Assembly (NCBI GenBank): GCA_964346585.1
Contig: CAYFVQ010000246.1
Location: 1-39,971 of the forward strand
Direction: 5' to 3'
Length of the DNA stretch: 39,971 nucleotides
Source: SOIA01 sp964346585
Lineage (GTDB): Bacteria > Acidobacteriota > Aminicenantia > Aminicenantales > Aminicenantaceae
Below, one piece after another: positions 7,117 to 15,584 of the stretch; position 1 is the stretch's first letter; every line of letters begins with the position of its first letter. Below the pieces are notes generated by a model that did not search any database, was not told where the DNA came from, and saw nothing but the letters and a program-made list of their open reading frames with translations. A program made the position numbers and the translations under genes.

Positions 7117-8034
7117 TTACTTTTGTTGTTCAATGCCAATAAGTTTCTTTATTCTTCTTTGAAGTTCACTTTCTTTCAGATAGTTTTGGTAAGCTCTTTC
7201 TGCCGCAGTCTTTCTTGTGAGTTCAAAAACCGCATATGCCCCATCCATCGCTGCCCAAAGATAGCTTTCTGTGTCGTCTCTAGAAAAAATATATATAAAG
7301 AGACCAGCAATTGATACACCTGCTGCGATTATCCGACGTTTCTTGCCCCTGGAAGCGAGGAAAGATAAGGCTTCATGGCAAGCTCTTTCTCTTTGAGCAT
7401 GGACTGAGATTCTTAGCACATTCTTGAGTTCACGTTCCGCACCACTCGGGAATGCCAGAGATATAGCTCCACCAACAACACCTAATGCACCCGTAGCTAT
7501 GAGCATAGCACCAGCTAGAGCTTCCCCAAAGTCTTCCCATCCGCTTCCATCTCCTGCTGAAGATAATGCTGAAACACCTAAACCTATGAAAACTCCTCCT
7601 CCAATAAGCCCAGCAGCTCCCCAGGCTTTCCTGCTCCTCTTATTCCTCTCCGCCAATCGTTCCAGGTAACCTTCCGCCAAAGACTCTGATTTTTCCTCAG
7701 ATCCAATATCCTGCCTATGTTTGTATATAGGGCTGCATTTGTATCCCCATTTTTGATTTTTGTTTTTTAAAACGATCGCCTCAAAGAAAGAAGGTCGTTC
7801 TGAAAATTGTTGAAATCTAGGTATTTGAAGTATATTGTGCTGGTCGGCATGATATTTATTTTCTGTCTGAAAGAAATTATTAACAGATGAAGTCGTGTTG
7901 GGGATAAAAAAATTAAGGTTTTTATTTCCTGAGTACTTCGCCAGTGAGAAATTTTCTGTTAGCAATGATTTGTCCTGAGAATAAATAAAAGTGGGGAAAA
8001 CAAGTAATAAAAAATAGCTTAATATTTTTTTCAT
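7117..8034 (-). CDS. Secreted/envelope protein with two or three hydrophobic helices, unknown
   Basis: 305 residues with a Sec signal peptide (MKKILSYFLLLVFPTFIYSQ, likely cut after YSQ). The middle holds a basic segment (LERLAERNKRSRKAW) and two Gly/Ala-rich hydrophobic stretches near residues 140-165 and 170-195. A further helix IIAAGVSIAGLFIYIF lies near 232-250. The C-terminus is charged and helical (RKTAAERAYQNYLKESELQRRIKKLIG). No conserved domain was recognised. A near-consensus promoter (8064-8092) lies directly upstream, and it is the first of two genes. Confidence 0.75.
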   Translation of the reverse strand: MKKILSYFLLLVFPTFIYSQDKSLLTENFSLAKYSGNKNLNFFIPNTTSSVNNFFQTENKYHADQHNILQIPRFQQFSERPSFFEAIVLKNKNQKWGYKCSPIYKHRQDIGSEEKSESLAEGYLERLAERNKRSRKAWGAAGLIGGGVFIGLGVSALSSAGDGSGWEDFGEALAGAMLIATGALGVVGGAISLAFPSGAERELKNVLRISVHAQRERACHEALSFLASRGKKRRIIAAGVSIAGLFIYIFSRDDTESYLWAAMDGAYAVFELTRKTAAERAYQNYLKESELQRRIKKLIGIEQQK

Positions 8035-8063
8035 TTACCCTTCCTTTTGCTTAATCTCATTAA

Positions 8064-8092
8064 TCTATATTACAGACTTATAGCTATGTCAA
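8064..8092 (-). promoter_or_regulatory. Sigma-70 promoter for the 8034-6523 gene pair
   Basis: On the minus strand: TTGACA (8087-8092), a 17-bp spacer and TATAGA (8064-8069). The spacer contains GCTATAAGTC, a 10-mer that also occurs in both arms of the 3766-3930 element. Start site near 8057, about 22 nt before the ATG at 8034. Confidence 0.65.
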
Positions 8093-8136
8093 TAATATAG
8101 CTGTTTCAATGTAACATGGTAAGCAGTTGAGGTGAC

Positions 8137-8165
8137 TTGACACAATTCAATTTTCGCTATACATT
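8137..8165 (+). promoter_or_regulatory. Sigma-70 promoter for the 8195 membrane protein
   Basis: TTGACA (8137-8142), a 17-bp spacer and TACATT (8160-8165). The gene start at 8195 lies about 22 nt after the expected start site, behind a strong agggagggga ribosome binding site. It diverges from the 8064-8092 promoter. Confidence 0.62.
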
Positions 8166-8194
8166 CATATCAAATAAAAAAGGGAGGGGATTCA

Positions 8195-8599
8195 ATGATT
8201 GAAAGAGTTCATGAGCATATCATTACTGAACTTCAACAAAACGTACGCACAGATACGATTTTTGTCCAGATAGCGATAATCCTTAATTTTTTGACTCTTG
8301 CGATTAATTCTTTGATTGCCACGGAATCTCGAACGAACACCAGTTTGCTTATTGTGATGTTCATCTTTGTCTCTCTAACCATAGTGGTTAATCTTGTTGT
8401 CATCCAAGGAATGTTGAAAGGGAAGCAAACAAGAAATACACTTCTGAGTGGGCTAATAAAGATGTACAAAGACCAGGGCGTGGAAGGGTATTATGATCCG
8501 ATCCTTTTGGGTAATTACAATACCAGGTATAATCTTTTCATTCTTGCAGTGGTCTTCCTGGGACTCATAGCCATTGTTGTGCCCTTTGTGATCAGATAG
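8195..8599 (+). CDS. Small three-helix membrane protein, unknown
   Basis: 134 residues. A short polar N-terminus (MIERVHEHIITELQQNVR) precedes hydrophobic segments near residues 22-42, 49-71 and 111-132. Between the last two is a soluble loop with KGKQTRNTLLSGLIKMYKDQ and a Tyr-rich stretch. No recognised domain. The strong ribosome binding site and near-consensus promoter argue that it is a real, well-expressed, single-gene transcript. The 270 bp downstream to the next gene hold no further ORF or repeat I can support. Confidence 0.78.
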   Translation: MIERVHEHIITELQQNVRTDTIFVQIAIILNFLTLAINSLIATESRTNTSLLIVMFIFVSLTIVVNLVVIQGMLKGKQTRNTLLSGLIKMYKDQGVEGYYDPILLGNYNTRYNLFILAVVFLGLIAIVVPFVIR

Positions 8600-8869
8600 C
8601 CGGAAACCAGGACTACAAACTGTGAATACCGTTCTAGGTATCACGCATCTACACAGAGCTTATCTCCTACGGGTTGCTGAAGAGGGATAGGGGTGTGATT
8701 TATAGATGGACTAATCACCGGCCATTCAAACCAGCTAAGCTTTTACGCGAATCCTCAACATCAATAATGTCAGGATCAGTATCTTCCCAGAGGTCTCAAG
8801 ATGATTATTCTGGTTTTGAAAAAGGAGTGGAGCGTCCTTATTTTTTAGTGCCCCTCTATTTTGGCCTTC

Positions 8870-9436
8870 CTACTTATCCTTTTCCGGAGAATCCTTGGTG
8901 TCCCACTTGAGTGGCTCGGTGATCTTGCCGTTGGCGTCGACTTCGATTTCGCCCGTCTGATCGCCCTTCACCAACTCGGCTTCATAGACATACCTCGGAC
9001 TGTCGAGTATGACAACTTTGCCTTTCCCCCCTTCCTCCTTTATCTCGGCACGGATTTCTGACTTTTCGAGCCGCTTGATTGTGATACCCTCGGCGGCTTT
9101 CAAGATTACTTCGGCAGCAGCCTTGGGAAGCTCCTCCATCGTTATGATCGTGACGACGTCGAGGACTGTACCGTCCAATGTCACTTCGATCTCTCCCATA
9201 TCGTCCTTGAATTCAATGTCATAGAGAGTGACACCAGCTTCTTCTCCCACTTCCACAAAATCCATTTTGGCATTCGGGAAGTTAGCTTTGACCGCATTCC
9301 CGACTGCGGCCGGGAGTTCCTTTTCCGCTTCTTTTTCTGACTCCATGGTTTCCTGCTTGGCGCATCCTGTCCACACTATCAGCACAAAGGCCAAGATAAC
9401 AGCAAAACCAAGTAGAATCCTTTTTAAATGTTTCAC
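8870..9436 (-). CDS. PepSY-like lipoprotein
   Basis: 188 residues from a GTG start at 9436, chosen because gaggaggga lies just upstream. The signal peptide KHLKRILLGFAVILAFVLIVWTGC then follows at once, with the lipobox WTGC. A longer in-frame start at 9532 would place about 32 residues, and the promoter itself, inside the coding sequence, so it is rejected. The mature part holds two PepSY-like repeats. The first (about residues 40-105) is ELPAAVGNAVKANFPNAKMDFVE plus VTLYDIEFKDDMGEIEVTLDGTV. The second (about 110-175) is ELPKAAAEVILKAAEGITIKRLE plus YEAELVKGDQTGEIEVDANGKI. PepSY domains are thought to bind or inhibit peptidases. A metallopeptidase is encoded just to the right, divergently. 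Confidence 0.85.
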   Translation of the reverse strand: MKHLKRILLGFAVILAFVLIVWTGCAKQETMESEKEAEKELPAAVGNAVKANFPNAKMDFVEVGEEAGVTLYDIEFKDDMGEIEVTLDGTVLDVVTIITMEELPKAAAEVILKAAEGITIKRLEKSEIRAEIKEEGGKGKVVILDSPRYVYEAELVKGDQTGEIEVDANGKITEPLKWDTKDSPEKDK

Positions 9437-9469
9437 CCTAATCCCTCCTCTTAAGGTCAGTCCATGTGA

Positions 9470-9499
9470 ATCGTATTTCTTTTTTTGCCGTATTGTCAA
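9470..9499 (-). promoter_or_regulatory. Sigma-70 promoter of the PepSY-like lipoprotein
   Basis: On the minus strand: TTGACA (9494-9499), an 18-bp spacer and TACGAT (9470-9475). Start site near 9463, with a leader of about 27 nt to the GTG at 9436 that includes the gaggaggga ribosome binding site. This supports the short start. Confidence 0.6.
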
Positions 9500-9695
9500 T
9501 CCAAATTCCTCGCATAGAGATTCTTTGGTCACTCAACCATCTCTTTATTAAATCACCAGTTCGCTCCATGTCCCACTTCTTTTTGGAGGGCCAAGATTTG
9601 GTTGATTTACCTCTGTAAACTAGTTTTTAAAGACTACCTTTCCACTGAGCCATTTTTAACCATTGCTCACAAACTGAAACATCTCTACAATAGAG

Positions 9696-10532
9696 ATGGG
9701 TGTGCATATGAGAAAAAAGAGAAGAAAAATTATCACATTCAGCATTTTAGCGCTGATAATTTTAGGATGTTTGATTGTATTTCTTCGGAGTCCGAAAGGA
9801 AGGGCTCTCCTTAAATCGAAGAGTCACTTTATGGAACATGCAGTTGTTTCGAGAATCCTGTATGAACCTGGAGCTGAGGAATATGCAGGAAAGATTGCTG
9901 GCTTTTTCTCTGAGGCTATCAAGCAAGTCGAAAAAGGGCATTATCTTCCCTATAAAAAGTCCTTTAAAGTTTATGTGTGCAGCACCCAACAGAGCCACAA
10001 CGCATTCATCGGCAATCCAACATCTTATCCCATCCGAGGAGCTGCCTTTCAAGGGAATGTCTATATTGCGCCCAGCGCATTTTCTTTCAAGGAGTTGGAT
10101 ACTCACAGGGAATCATTGATGCATGAGTTGTCCCATCTCCACCTTATCCAAAGATTAGGAATCTTCAAAACATTGAGAATACCTCATTGGTTCAAAGAAG
10201 GGCTAGCAAATATCATTGCCGGGAGCGGCGGTGAGGGAGTGACCAAAGATATGGCTATACGAGCCATCAAGGAGGGGAGACATTTTAACCTCCAGGAGAG
10301 AGGAGGATATTTAAAATCGCTGTCAATAATTATTGTGGAGGCAGGTTTAACAGGCCCCATGTTTCATAAGCAGAATAAAATGTTTGTCAGTTATATAAAG
10401 AGCATGAATCCAGAGGCCTTTGAGAACCTGGTGGTGGCAATACAAAAGGGGGATAAGTTTTCCACATCCTTCCTCAGCCACTTTGAGATGAATCCCGAGC
10501 AAATGTGGAAACGATTTAAAAGTGAACTTTAA
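9696..10532 (+). CDS. Membrane-anchored gluzincin-type metallopeptidase (peptidase MA-like)
   Basis: 278 residues. An N-terminal basic patch (MRKKRRK) and one transmembrane helix (about residues 12-30) put the catalytic part outside the cytoplasmic membrane. HELSH at residues 143-147 is the HExxH zinc motif. HWFKEGLAN (Glu168) supplies the third ligand in the spacing used by gluzincins of the peptidase MA group. The domain begins with YEPGAEEYAGKIAGFFSEAIKQVEK and a strand KSFKVYVCST, as in that family. The substrate is unknown. A start at 9696 or at the ATG at 9708 is possible, with no clear ribosome binding site for either. Neighbour of a divergent PepSY-like lipoprotein gene, and convergent with the large M28-M19 peptidase gene. 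Confidence 0.85.
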   Translation: MGVHMRKKRRKIITFSILALIILGCLIVFLRSPKGRALLKSKSHFMEHAVVSRILYEPGAEEYAGKIAGFFSEAIKQVEKGHYLPYKKSFKVYVCSTQQSHNAFIGNPTSYPIRGAAFQGNVYIAPSAFSFKELDTHRESLMHELSHLHLIQRLGIFKTLRIPHWFKEGLANIIAGSGGEGVTKDMAIRAIKEGRHFNLQERGGYLKSLSIIIVEAGLTGPMFHKQNKMFVSYIKSMNPEAFENLVVAIQKGDKFSTSFLSHFEMNPEQMWKRFKSEL

Positions 10533-10678
10533 TAATGCGAGGTGTCGAAAAAGTCTGAAAATCTAGGATGACTGAAATGGATGATGCGAGGCAGGGAGGG
10601 CTGAGCCGAGGAATTGACTCATTGCCCATTATTGAAAAAGAAGATGTGGATGGTGAATTAAAATTTAGCGATCTGAGT

Positions 10679-13315
10679 CTATCTTCTTGTTGTGCTTTGG
10701 CTGGTGACGATTCTGAAAACTCTGAGGAAGTTCCCTCCGAGTATTTTTCCAATATCAGTGTCGTTGTGACCTCTTTTGACCAATTCCGCTGTAATGTTGG
10801 CGATTTTCCCGATGTGTTCTAATCCGACCGGTGGAGTCCCGATACCGTCAAAGTCAGAACCCAGACCGACATGGTTCGCATTCCCGGTCACTTTTATCAC
10901 GTGTTCGATGTGGTCCACAACATCTTTGACACTTTCCTGTCCAAGAGTTTCATTGAGTTCTTTGAGTTTTGAATCGTATTCCTCGGAAAATTTTTTCTTT
11001 TTTTCAGTGTCCGCTTGTGCAAATTCCCTGCGGTTTTCCGGAAGATCATACTTTTTTAATAATTCTAACCTCAGAGCATCTCGTTTTTCCCAGTTGTTAA
11101 CATTCAAAAAGAACGGCGCGAAATTGATGCCAATAACACCTTCGTTCTTCGCCAGGGCTTTGAGCATCTTGTCAGATAGATTCCGGTGATAATCTGAGAG
11201 AGCACGGCAACAGGAATGAGAGGCGACAATGGGGGAGTCTGTGATCCGGATCACATCCCAGAATGTTTCATCGTGGACATGTGAGACATCGATGATCATT
11301 CCCAGTTTATTCATTTCTTTTACCACTTCTTCACCAAACTCTGTGAGGCCACCGAACTGAGGCTCGGGATCGCCTGAAGCATCGGCCCAGTCTGTGTGCG
11401 TCCAATGAGTGAGAGTCATCAGTCTGACGCCATTCCGGTAGAAAGACCGCAGAAGACGCAAGTCATTTTCGATGGCATATCCGCCTTCAATCCCTATCAG
11501 AATCCCGGTTTTTCTGGTTCCTCTCAATCCTCTGAGGTCCTCGTAGGCTTTGACGAGCAGCAGGTCATCAGGATTTTGTTCTACAAGCTCATGAACCCCG
11601 TCGATCTGGTCAAAGACTTTTTTAGCGGCCTGGTATTTGTCCGCTTCTTCCTGGGGAGGACCGACAAAACAGGCAAATACTTGAAGGTCGACAGCTCCTT
11701 CCTTCAATTTAGGAATGTCGATATGTCCTTTGGGATTATTCGCAGTTAGGTCTTCACCCCTTAAGAATCGGCTGATCGTGTCACAGTGCATGTCAACAAC
11801 TGTCGAGTCCTTGTGGATAAAATGAATATGATGTTTAGGCGCAAGGAAATTGTTCTGTGCACTGGACAGGAACGTGAGTAAATCGATGTGATACTCGGCT
11901 GCGAGCTGAAGAAGCTCGGGTTTAATGATGGCCGGATCGTCTCCGGGTCTGTGGTATTCCGGATGTTCATCGTTCAAATTGGATGTCAACGGGTTGCCTG
12001 TCCTCAGGCTGATGGCCGTTACACCTTTAGGGAGAAAGGCACTGTGGTCAGAGCCCCGATAATTGAGTCTGTAATTCAGCTTTTCTTTGAATTTTTCCTT
12101 CATGTTTTTCTTCAAGATGTCGTAGAAATCGGAAAATTCCCACATCCCTCCCACGAAGAGGTCATCATCGCCGCATCCGACCATATCCAAATTCATGTAG
12201 ACGATGGTTTTCTCCAATGGGTAGATGGGGTAGTTTGTGTAGTACCGTGAACCGACCAGGCCGAGCTCTTCACCGGCCCATCCGATAAAAACTATGCTTC
12301 TTTCCGGTTGAAAATTGTTGGCTTGAAAGACGCGGGCGATTTCAAGAAGAACAGCAACAGAGGCCACATTATCGTCCGCTCCGTTGAACACAGTGCCATC
12401 CCAACCCACTCCCAAATGGTCGAGGTGTCCGCCAATCAAAATATATTCATTTTTCAATTGTGGGTGTTTTCCAGGTAAGAGACCGAGGACATTCGGAGCT
12501 GTTCTGTTTTCTTGGACGAAATGAGCCTCCATTTCTACAGTCACATCAAGTGGCGCTGTGAGAGATTTCTTCTCCCGCAGCGTTCGGCTGACCAGGTTTC
12601 TCCAACTCAAGTTGGATATGTAGAAAAGCTTATCCACTAGTGACTCATTGGCTGTTAATACAACAAATCCATCTGGGCATGTCCCTTTCCTTACTCCTCG
12701 TGGGTATCGTCTGGCTCTGGTGTCTTCCCCTATATTCATGAAGATGACACCGGCGGCGCCATTTTTCAATGCAGTCTTTATCTTCGCATCGAGAGATTTT
12801 TCCTTTGTGGGTATTTTTTCCATGAAATCCGGAGCGCCGGGAATGATGAGCACAATTTTTCCTTTAACATCGAGGTTTTCATAATCGTTCCAGTTGAATC
12901 GTTCGTTAACCAGGCCATATCCTGCAAAAACAAGTTGTCCTTTGACGAGACCGGAGCCTGTTCCGGTGTTAGGCATGAAATCCAGACTTCTGCCCGGAAC
13001 ACAACTGAAATTTATGGGAGAAAGAATGTCCAACCGGATGGGCGGCTCAAAGTTTCTCCAATTTTTCATTGTCACCTGCTGAAAGTATGTGTTGTCTTCC
13101 CCTCCAGGCTGCAGTCCGAATTCCTTCATTTTTTGAGCCACATATTCGGCGGCCTTCTGATATTCAGGAGTTCCGGATTTCCGGCCTTTCATCGCATCTG
13201 AGGCGAGATAATTGACATGTTCCCATGCTTTCTGGCCATCGGGATTGACCTGGCCAAAGCTGGGCACATTCAAGAGACACAGAATCAGTGGAATAATTAG
13301 GTTGGCTTTTTTCAT
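10679..13315 (-). CDS. Secreted M28 aminopeptidase - M19 dipeptidase fusion
   Basis: 878 residues with a signal peptide (MKKANLIIPLILCLLNVPSFGQ). Residues about 25-490 form an M28 peptidase with a PA-like insert (about 145-240). Its co-catalytic zinc residues appear intact: H297, D299, D314, E349/E350, D377, H424 (GGHLDH, NGADDN, WAGEE, NLDMVG, GSDHSAF). Residues about 500-870 form an M19 membrane-dipeptidase-like domain with H510xD512, E610, H637, H679, H700, R711 and D821 (DMHCDT, IEGG, DVSH, ASHS, GSDFDG). Both active sites look functional. It would trim N-terminal residues and then split the resulting dipeptides. The start at 13315 is preferred because gagagga lies upstream, the signal peptide starts there, and the promoter at 13364-13391 lies inside the longer frame. 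Confidence 0.93.
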   Translation of the reverse strand: MKKANLIIPLILCLLNVPSFGQVNPDGQKAWEHVNYLASDAMKGRKSGTPEYQKAAEYVAQKMKEFGLQPGGEDNTYFQQVTMKNWRNFEPPIRLDILSPINFSCVPGRSLDFMPNTGTGSGLVKGQLVFAGYGLVNERFNWNDYENLDVKGKIVLIIPGAPDFMEKIPTKEKSLDAKIKTALKNGAAGVIFMNIGEDTRARRYPRGVRKGTCPDGFVVLTANESLVDKLFYISNLSWRNLVSRTLREKKSLTAPLDVTVEMEAHFVQENRTAPNVLGLLPGKHPQLKNEYILIGGHLDHLGVGWDGTVFNGADDNVASVAVLLEIARVFQANNFQPERSIVFIGWAGEELGLVGSRYYTNYPIYPLEKTIVYMNLDMVGCGDDDLFVGGMWEFSDFYDILKKNMKEKFKEKLNYRLNYRGSDHSAFLPKGVTAISLRTGNPLTSNLNDEHPEYHRPGDDPAIIKPELLQLAAEYHIDLLTFLSSAQNNFLAPKHHIHFIHKDSTVVDMHCDTISRFLRGEDLTANNPKGHIDIPKLKEGAVDLQVFACFVGPPQEEADKYQAAKKVFDQIDGVHELVEQNPDDLLLVKAYEDLRGLRGTRKTGILIGIEGGYAIENDLRLLRSFYRNGVRLMTLTHWTHTDWADASGDPEPQFGGLTEFGEEVVKEMNKLGMIIDVSHVHDETFWDVIRITDSPIVASHSCCRALSDYHRNLSDKMLKALAKNEGVIGINFAPFFLNVNNWEKRDALRLELLKKYDLPENRREFAQADTEKKKKFSEEYDSKLKELNETLGQESVKDVVDHIEHVIKVTGNANHVGLGSDFDGIGTPPVGLEHIGKIANITAELVKRGHNDTDIGKILGGNFLRVFRIVTSQSTTRR

Positions 13316-13363
13316 TGGTGAGGATCCTCTCTTTTTAATATTCTTACCTGGATTGGGAAAATC

Positions 13364-13391
13364 ATTATACAGACAATCCTCATCTGGTGAA
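13364..13391 (-). promoter_or_regulatory. Putative promoter of the M28-M19 peptidase gene
   Basis: On the minus strand: TTCACC (13386-13391), a 16-bp spacer and a perfect TATAAT (13364-13369). Start site near 13357, about 42 nt before the ATG at 13315. Confidence 0.5.
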
Positions 13392-13555
13392 AGGAGAATA
13401 TTCAAAAATATGTATCAGCAGGGGGGTTGTGTTACTAATACGGATGGTCTTGGACGCACCACTCCCCGTTCGCTGGATAAGGGAGTTGAAGTATCTTTAA
13501 GGGTTTCTTTTGAAAAGCGCTCTTTTTCTGAGCTAAAAATTCTAACTCATTGCAC

Positions 13556-13786
13556 TTATTCGACTATTTCAAGGTTGTATCTCTTCTTCAGCTTCATTCC
13601 TGCCGCACTGACAATAACTCTGATCGCCTGAGCGTTTCTTCCCTGTTTTCCGATAATTTTACCTAAATCTTCCGGGGCAACCTTTAATTCGATGATCGAG
13701 CTCCTTTCCCCATCTAGCTGGGTGACCGAAACCTTATCCGGATTGTCCACTAAAGATTTAGCAATCGATTCAACGAGTTCTTTCAC
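13556..13786 (-). CDS. khpA: KhpA-type KH-domain RNA-binding protein
   Basis: 76 residues, essentially one type-II KH domain with the RNA-binding loop GKIIGKQGR (GxxG motif) near residues 41-49. It matches KhpA/YlqC, which pairs with KhpB/Jag in post-transcriptional control in Firmicutes; elsewhere it is often found with rpsP, rimM and trmD. The start is GTG at 13786 behind ggaggt at 13792-13797. Here it is not beside ribosomal or rRNA-processing genes: it sits between the M28-M19 peptidase and a propeller lipoprotein gene. The 240 bp between it and the peptidase start (13316-13555) hold only the peptidase promoter. Confidence 0.92.
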   Translation of the reverse strand: MKELVESIAKSLVDNPDKVSVTQLDGERSSIIELKVAPEDLGKIIGKQGRNAQAIRVIVSAAGMKLKKRYNLEIVE

Positions 13787-13953
13787 TTGTAACCTCCATT
13801 TAAATTTGATAGCTTTCGTTTGCTTTTAAGCATCTCGTTCTGTTTTAATAACACAGATCTTGCTCTTCATTCTATGACGCTGGACATTTTATCACAGATT
13901 TAAAAAATTTCAAATTGGAAGTGAACAGGAATTTTTTTTCATCTTCACTCCCA

Positions 13954-13982
13954 TTCATCTTTAATAGCATATAGACTATAAT
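13954..13982 (+). promoter_or_regulatory. Possible promoter of propeller lipoprotein copy 3
   Basis: TTCATC (13954-13959), a 17-bp spacer and a perfect TATAAT (13977-13982), about 30 bp upstream of the ribosome binding site ggaggg. The -35 match is weak. Confidence 0.4.
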
Positions 13983-14018
13983 ATTACTATAGCTTTGTTG
14001 AGCTGGAGGGAAGGGACA

Positions 14019-15191
14019 ATGAAAAAAAATATTTATTTGATCATGGCACTCTGTGTTTTTTTCTCCTGTGGGCCTAAACCGGAAAGAGTCGAAAAAATCA
14101 TGGAAGACGGAGTGGAGATCGTTATCAATCATATGGAGCCTTATCGGCTGAAAGACGAGCCTTCGACACTCAATCTCGAAAAAGTCCTCTCGATCGATAC
14201 CGAAGATGATGCGGTTGCCGCTCAAGGATTGATGGATATCTTTCACTTCGATGTTGATGCGAAGGGCAATATTTATATCCTCAGGCATCCCATAGGTCCA
14301 GGAGAGCTTGTGTTCAAGTTTTCCGGAGACGGGAATCTTATGACTTCTTTTGCCCGATTGGGCCAGGGTCCATTTGAGGTGGAATACCCGAATGATATCC
14401 TGGTTACGGGCAGTGACAGGATCTGGATCCTTGAGCAACCCAAAGAAAAATATCTTGAGTTCGATTTGGATGGAAAAGGTGTTACCGAGAAGAGATTGGG
14501 AATTAACTATTCTGACATCGCATTTCTTAAAAATGGGACTTACTTGGTTACGCAGATAAAATCAGAAGACATGAAGGCAAAATACTTCCCCATCATTATT
14601 AGCCTGTTTGATTCGAAGTTTCAGAAAATTATGGAACTGGACCGGTTTGAAAAATACTGGAACCGGCTCATTGCCACCACACTCCAGGAGAAAATTGTAT
14701 GCGGGATTAATTTGATATTCTTTGGAAAGCCGCATGAGGAACGGATCTACATCGGGAACAGTGAAAGAGGATACGAGATTCCAGTCTTTAATCTGGAGGG
14801 ACAGCTCTTTCGAAAGATACGGAAAGAGTATTCTCCTGTTCCCGTGTCCCAAGAGTATAAAGAAAACACTGTGAAGGAATATGAAAGTTTTGTTCCGGAT
14901 TACGCAAAAAAGATATACTTCCCGGAACACTGGCATCCCTTCCATTCGTTTTTTCTAGATGATGAAGGGAGGCTCTATGTCATGACCTATGAGTCCGGAG
15001 AAAATCCTGGCGAGAACATGTTTGACATTTTTAACAAGGATGGAATTTTTATCTCGCGCATCAGCCTGGATGTTTACTATTGGAGTTGGGGCGAGATGAA
15101 CGTCAGAGTCAGGGGGAATCGGCTCTATGTTGTCCGGGAGAAAGAGAGCGGATATAAGGAATTAATCGTCTACATGATGAATTGGGAATAG
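14019..15191 (+). CDS. Six-bladed beta-propeller lipoprotein, copy 3
   Basis: 390 residues from the ATG at 14019, chosen over a TTG at 13995 because ggaggg (14005-14010) and the signal peptide start there. Lipobox FFSC near residue 17. It shares the layout of the copies at 3953 and 5242: VEIVINHMEPYRL after the leader, FHFDVDAKGNIYILRHP, ARLGQGPFEVEYPNDI, then ILEQPKEKYLEFDLDGKG and FLDDEGRLYVMTYES. It is more diverged from those two than they are from each other, and the GQGP signature is kept. Likely a periplasmic or surface ligand-binding propeller. A single-gene transcript is likely, with a palindromic repeat cluster 90 bp downstream. Confidence 0.85.
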   Translation: MKKNIYLIMALCVFFSCGPKPERVEKIMEDGVEIVINHMEPYRLKDEPSTLNLEKVLSIDTEDDAVAAQGLMDIFHFDVDAKGNIYILRHPIGPGELVFKFSGDGNLMTSFARLGQGPFEVEYPNDILVTGSDRIWILEQPKEKYLEFDLDGKGVTEKRLGINYSDIAFLKNGTYLVTQIKSEDMKAKYFPIIISLFDSKFQKIMELDRFEKYWNRLIATTLQEKIVCGINLIFFGKPHEERIYIGNSERGYEIPVFNLEGQLFRKIRKEYSPVPVSQEYKENTVKEYESFVPDYAKKIYFPEHWHPFHSFFLDDEGRLYVMTYESGENPGENMFDIFNKDGIFISRISLDVYYWSWGEMNVRVRGNRLYVVREKESGYKELIVYMMNWE

Positions 15192-15584
15192 CGGTTACTT
15201 GTCAATAGCCTGAGAATTGAGAAAGTTGTTTATTCTCAATCATTAGGAAAATCTTTGGGCAAGAATATTGAAAACGAAAGTGTCATTGCGAGCGCAGCGT
15301 GGCAATCTCATATAAAGAATGTCATTACGAGAAGCGAAGCGACGTGGTAATCTCTTATGAAAAATTCATTTTTATGAGATTGCTTCTTCGTTACTCTCAT
15401 CGCAATGACAATTTTTTACATGAGATTGCCACGCTGCACTCGCAATGACATCCAAAAATCGTTACCGAATTATTGAGCGTGTATAAAAGTGCTACTAGAT
15501 GATGAAGTCGACATTAGAAAAGGGAGAAGGGATTTTTCGGTTGAATCTTGGAGATGAATCTTATTCTTTGAAGAGAAAAGTGCC
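15192..15584. other. 393-bp non-coding gap with repeats
   Basis: Contents: an 8-bp hairpin ATTGAGAA/TTCTCAAT at 15216-15240 that lacks a T-run, the inverted GTCATTGCG repeat cluster at 15282-15449, then about 130 bp without a feature I can support. No ORF with a credible start was found. Confidence 0.6.
15282..15449. repeat. Two forward and two inverted GTCATTGCG-family units (large cruciform)
   Basis: Forward units are at 15282-15309 and 15321-15354, inverted units at 15376-15409 and 15422-15449. The outer pair (gtcattgcgagcgcagcgtgg and its inverse, with gccacgctgcactcgcaatgac) can form a long stem enclosing the inner pair, which has itself diverged. This is the same family as at 1504-1732, but arranged head to head instead of in tandem. 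Confidence 0.75.

Noticed and set aside
8674..8910. ORF in the gap after the 8195 gene
   Set aside because: It overlaps the 3' end of the PepSY-like gene, has no ribosome binding site and shows no domain; treated as chance.
9437..9532. Longer start of the PepSY-like lipoprotein
   Set aside because: The extension spans the TTGACA-18-TACGAT promoter and precedes the signal peptide; gaggaggga supports the GTG at 9436.
13316..13405. Longer start of the M28-M19 peptidase
   Set aside because: The extension covers the predicted promoter and puts 30 polar residues before a clear signal peptide.
15216..15240. ATTGAGAA hairpin as terminator of propeller copy 3
   Set aside because: The stem is AT-rich and no T-run follows.
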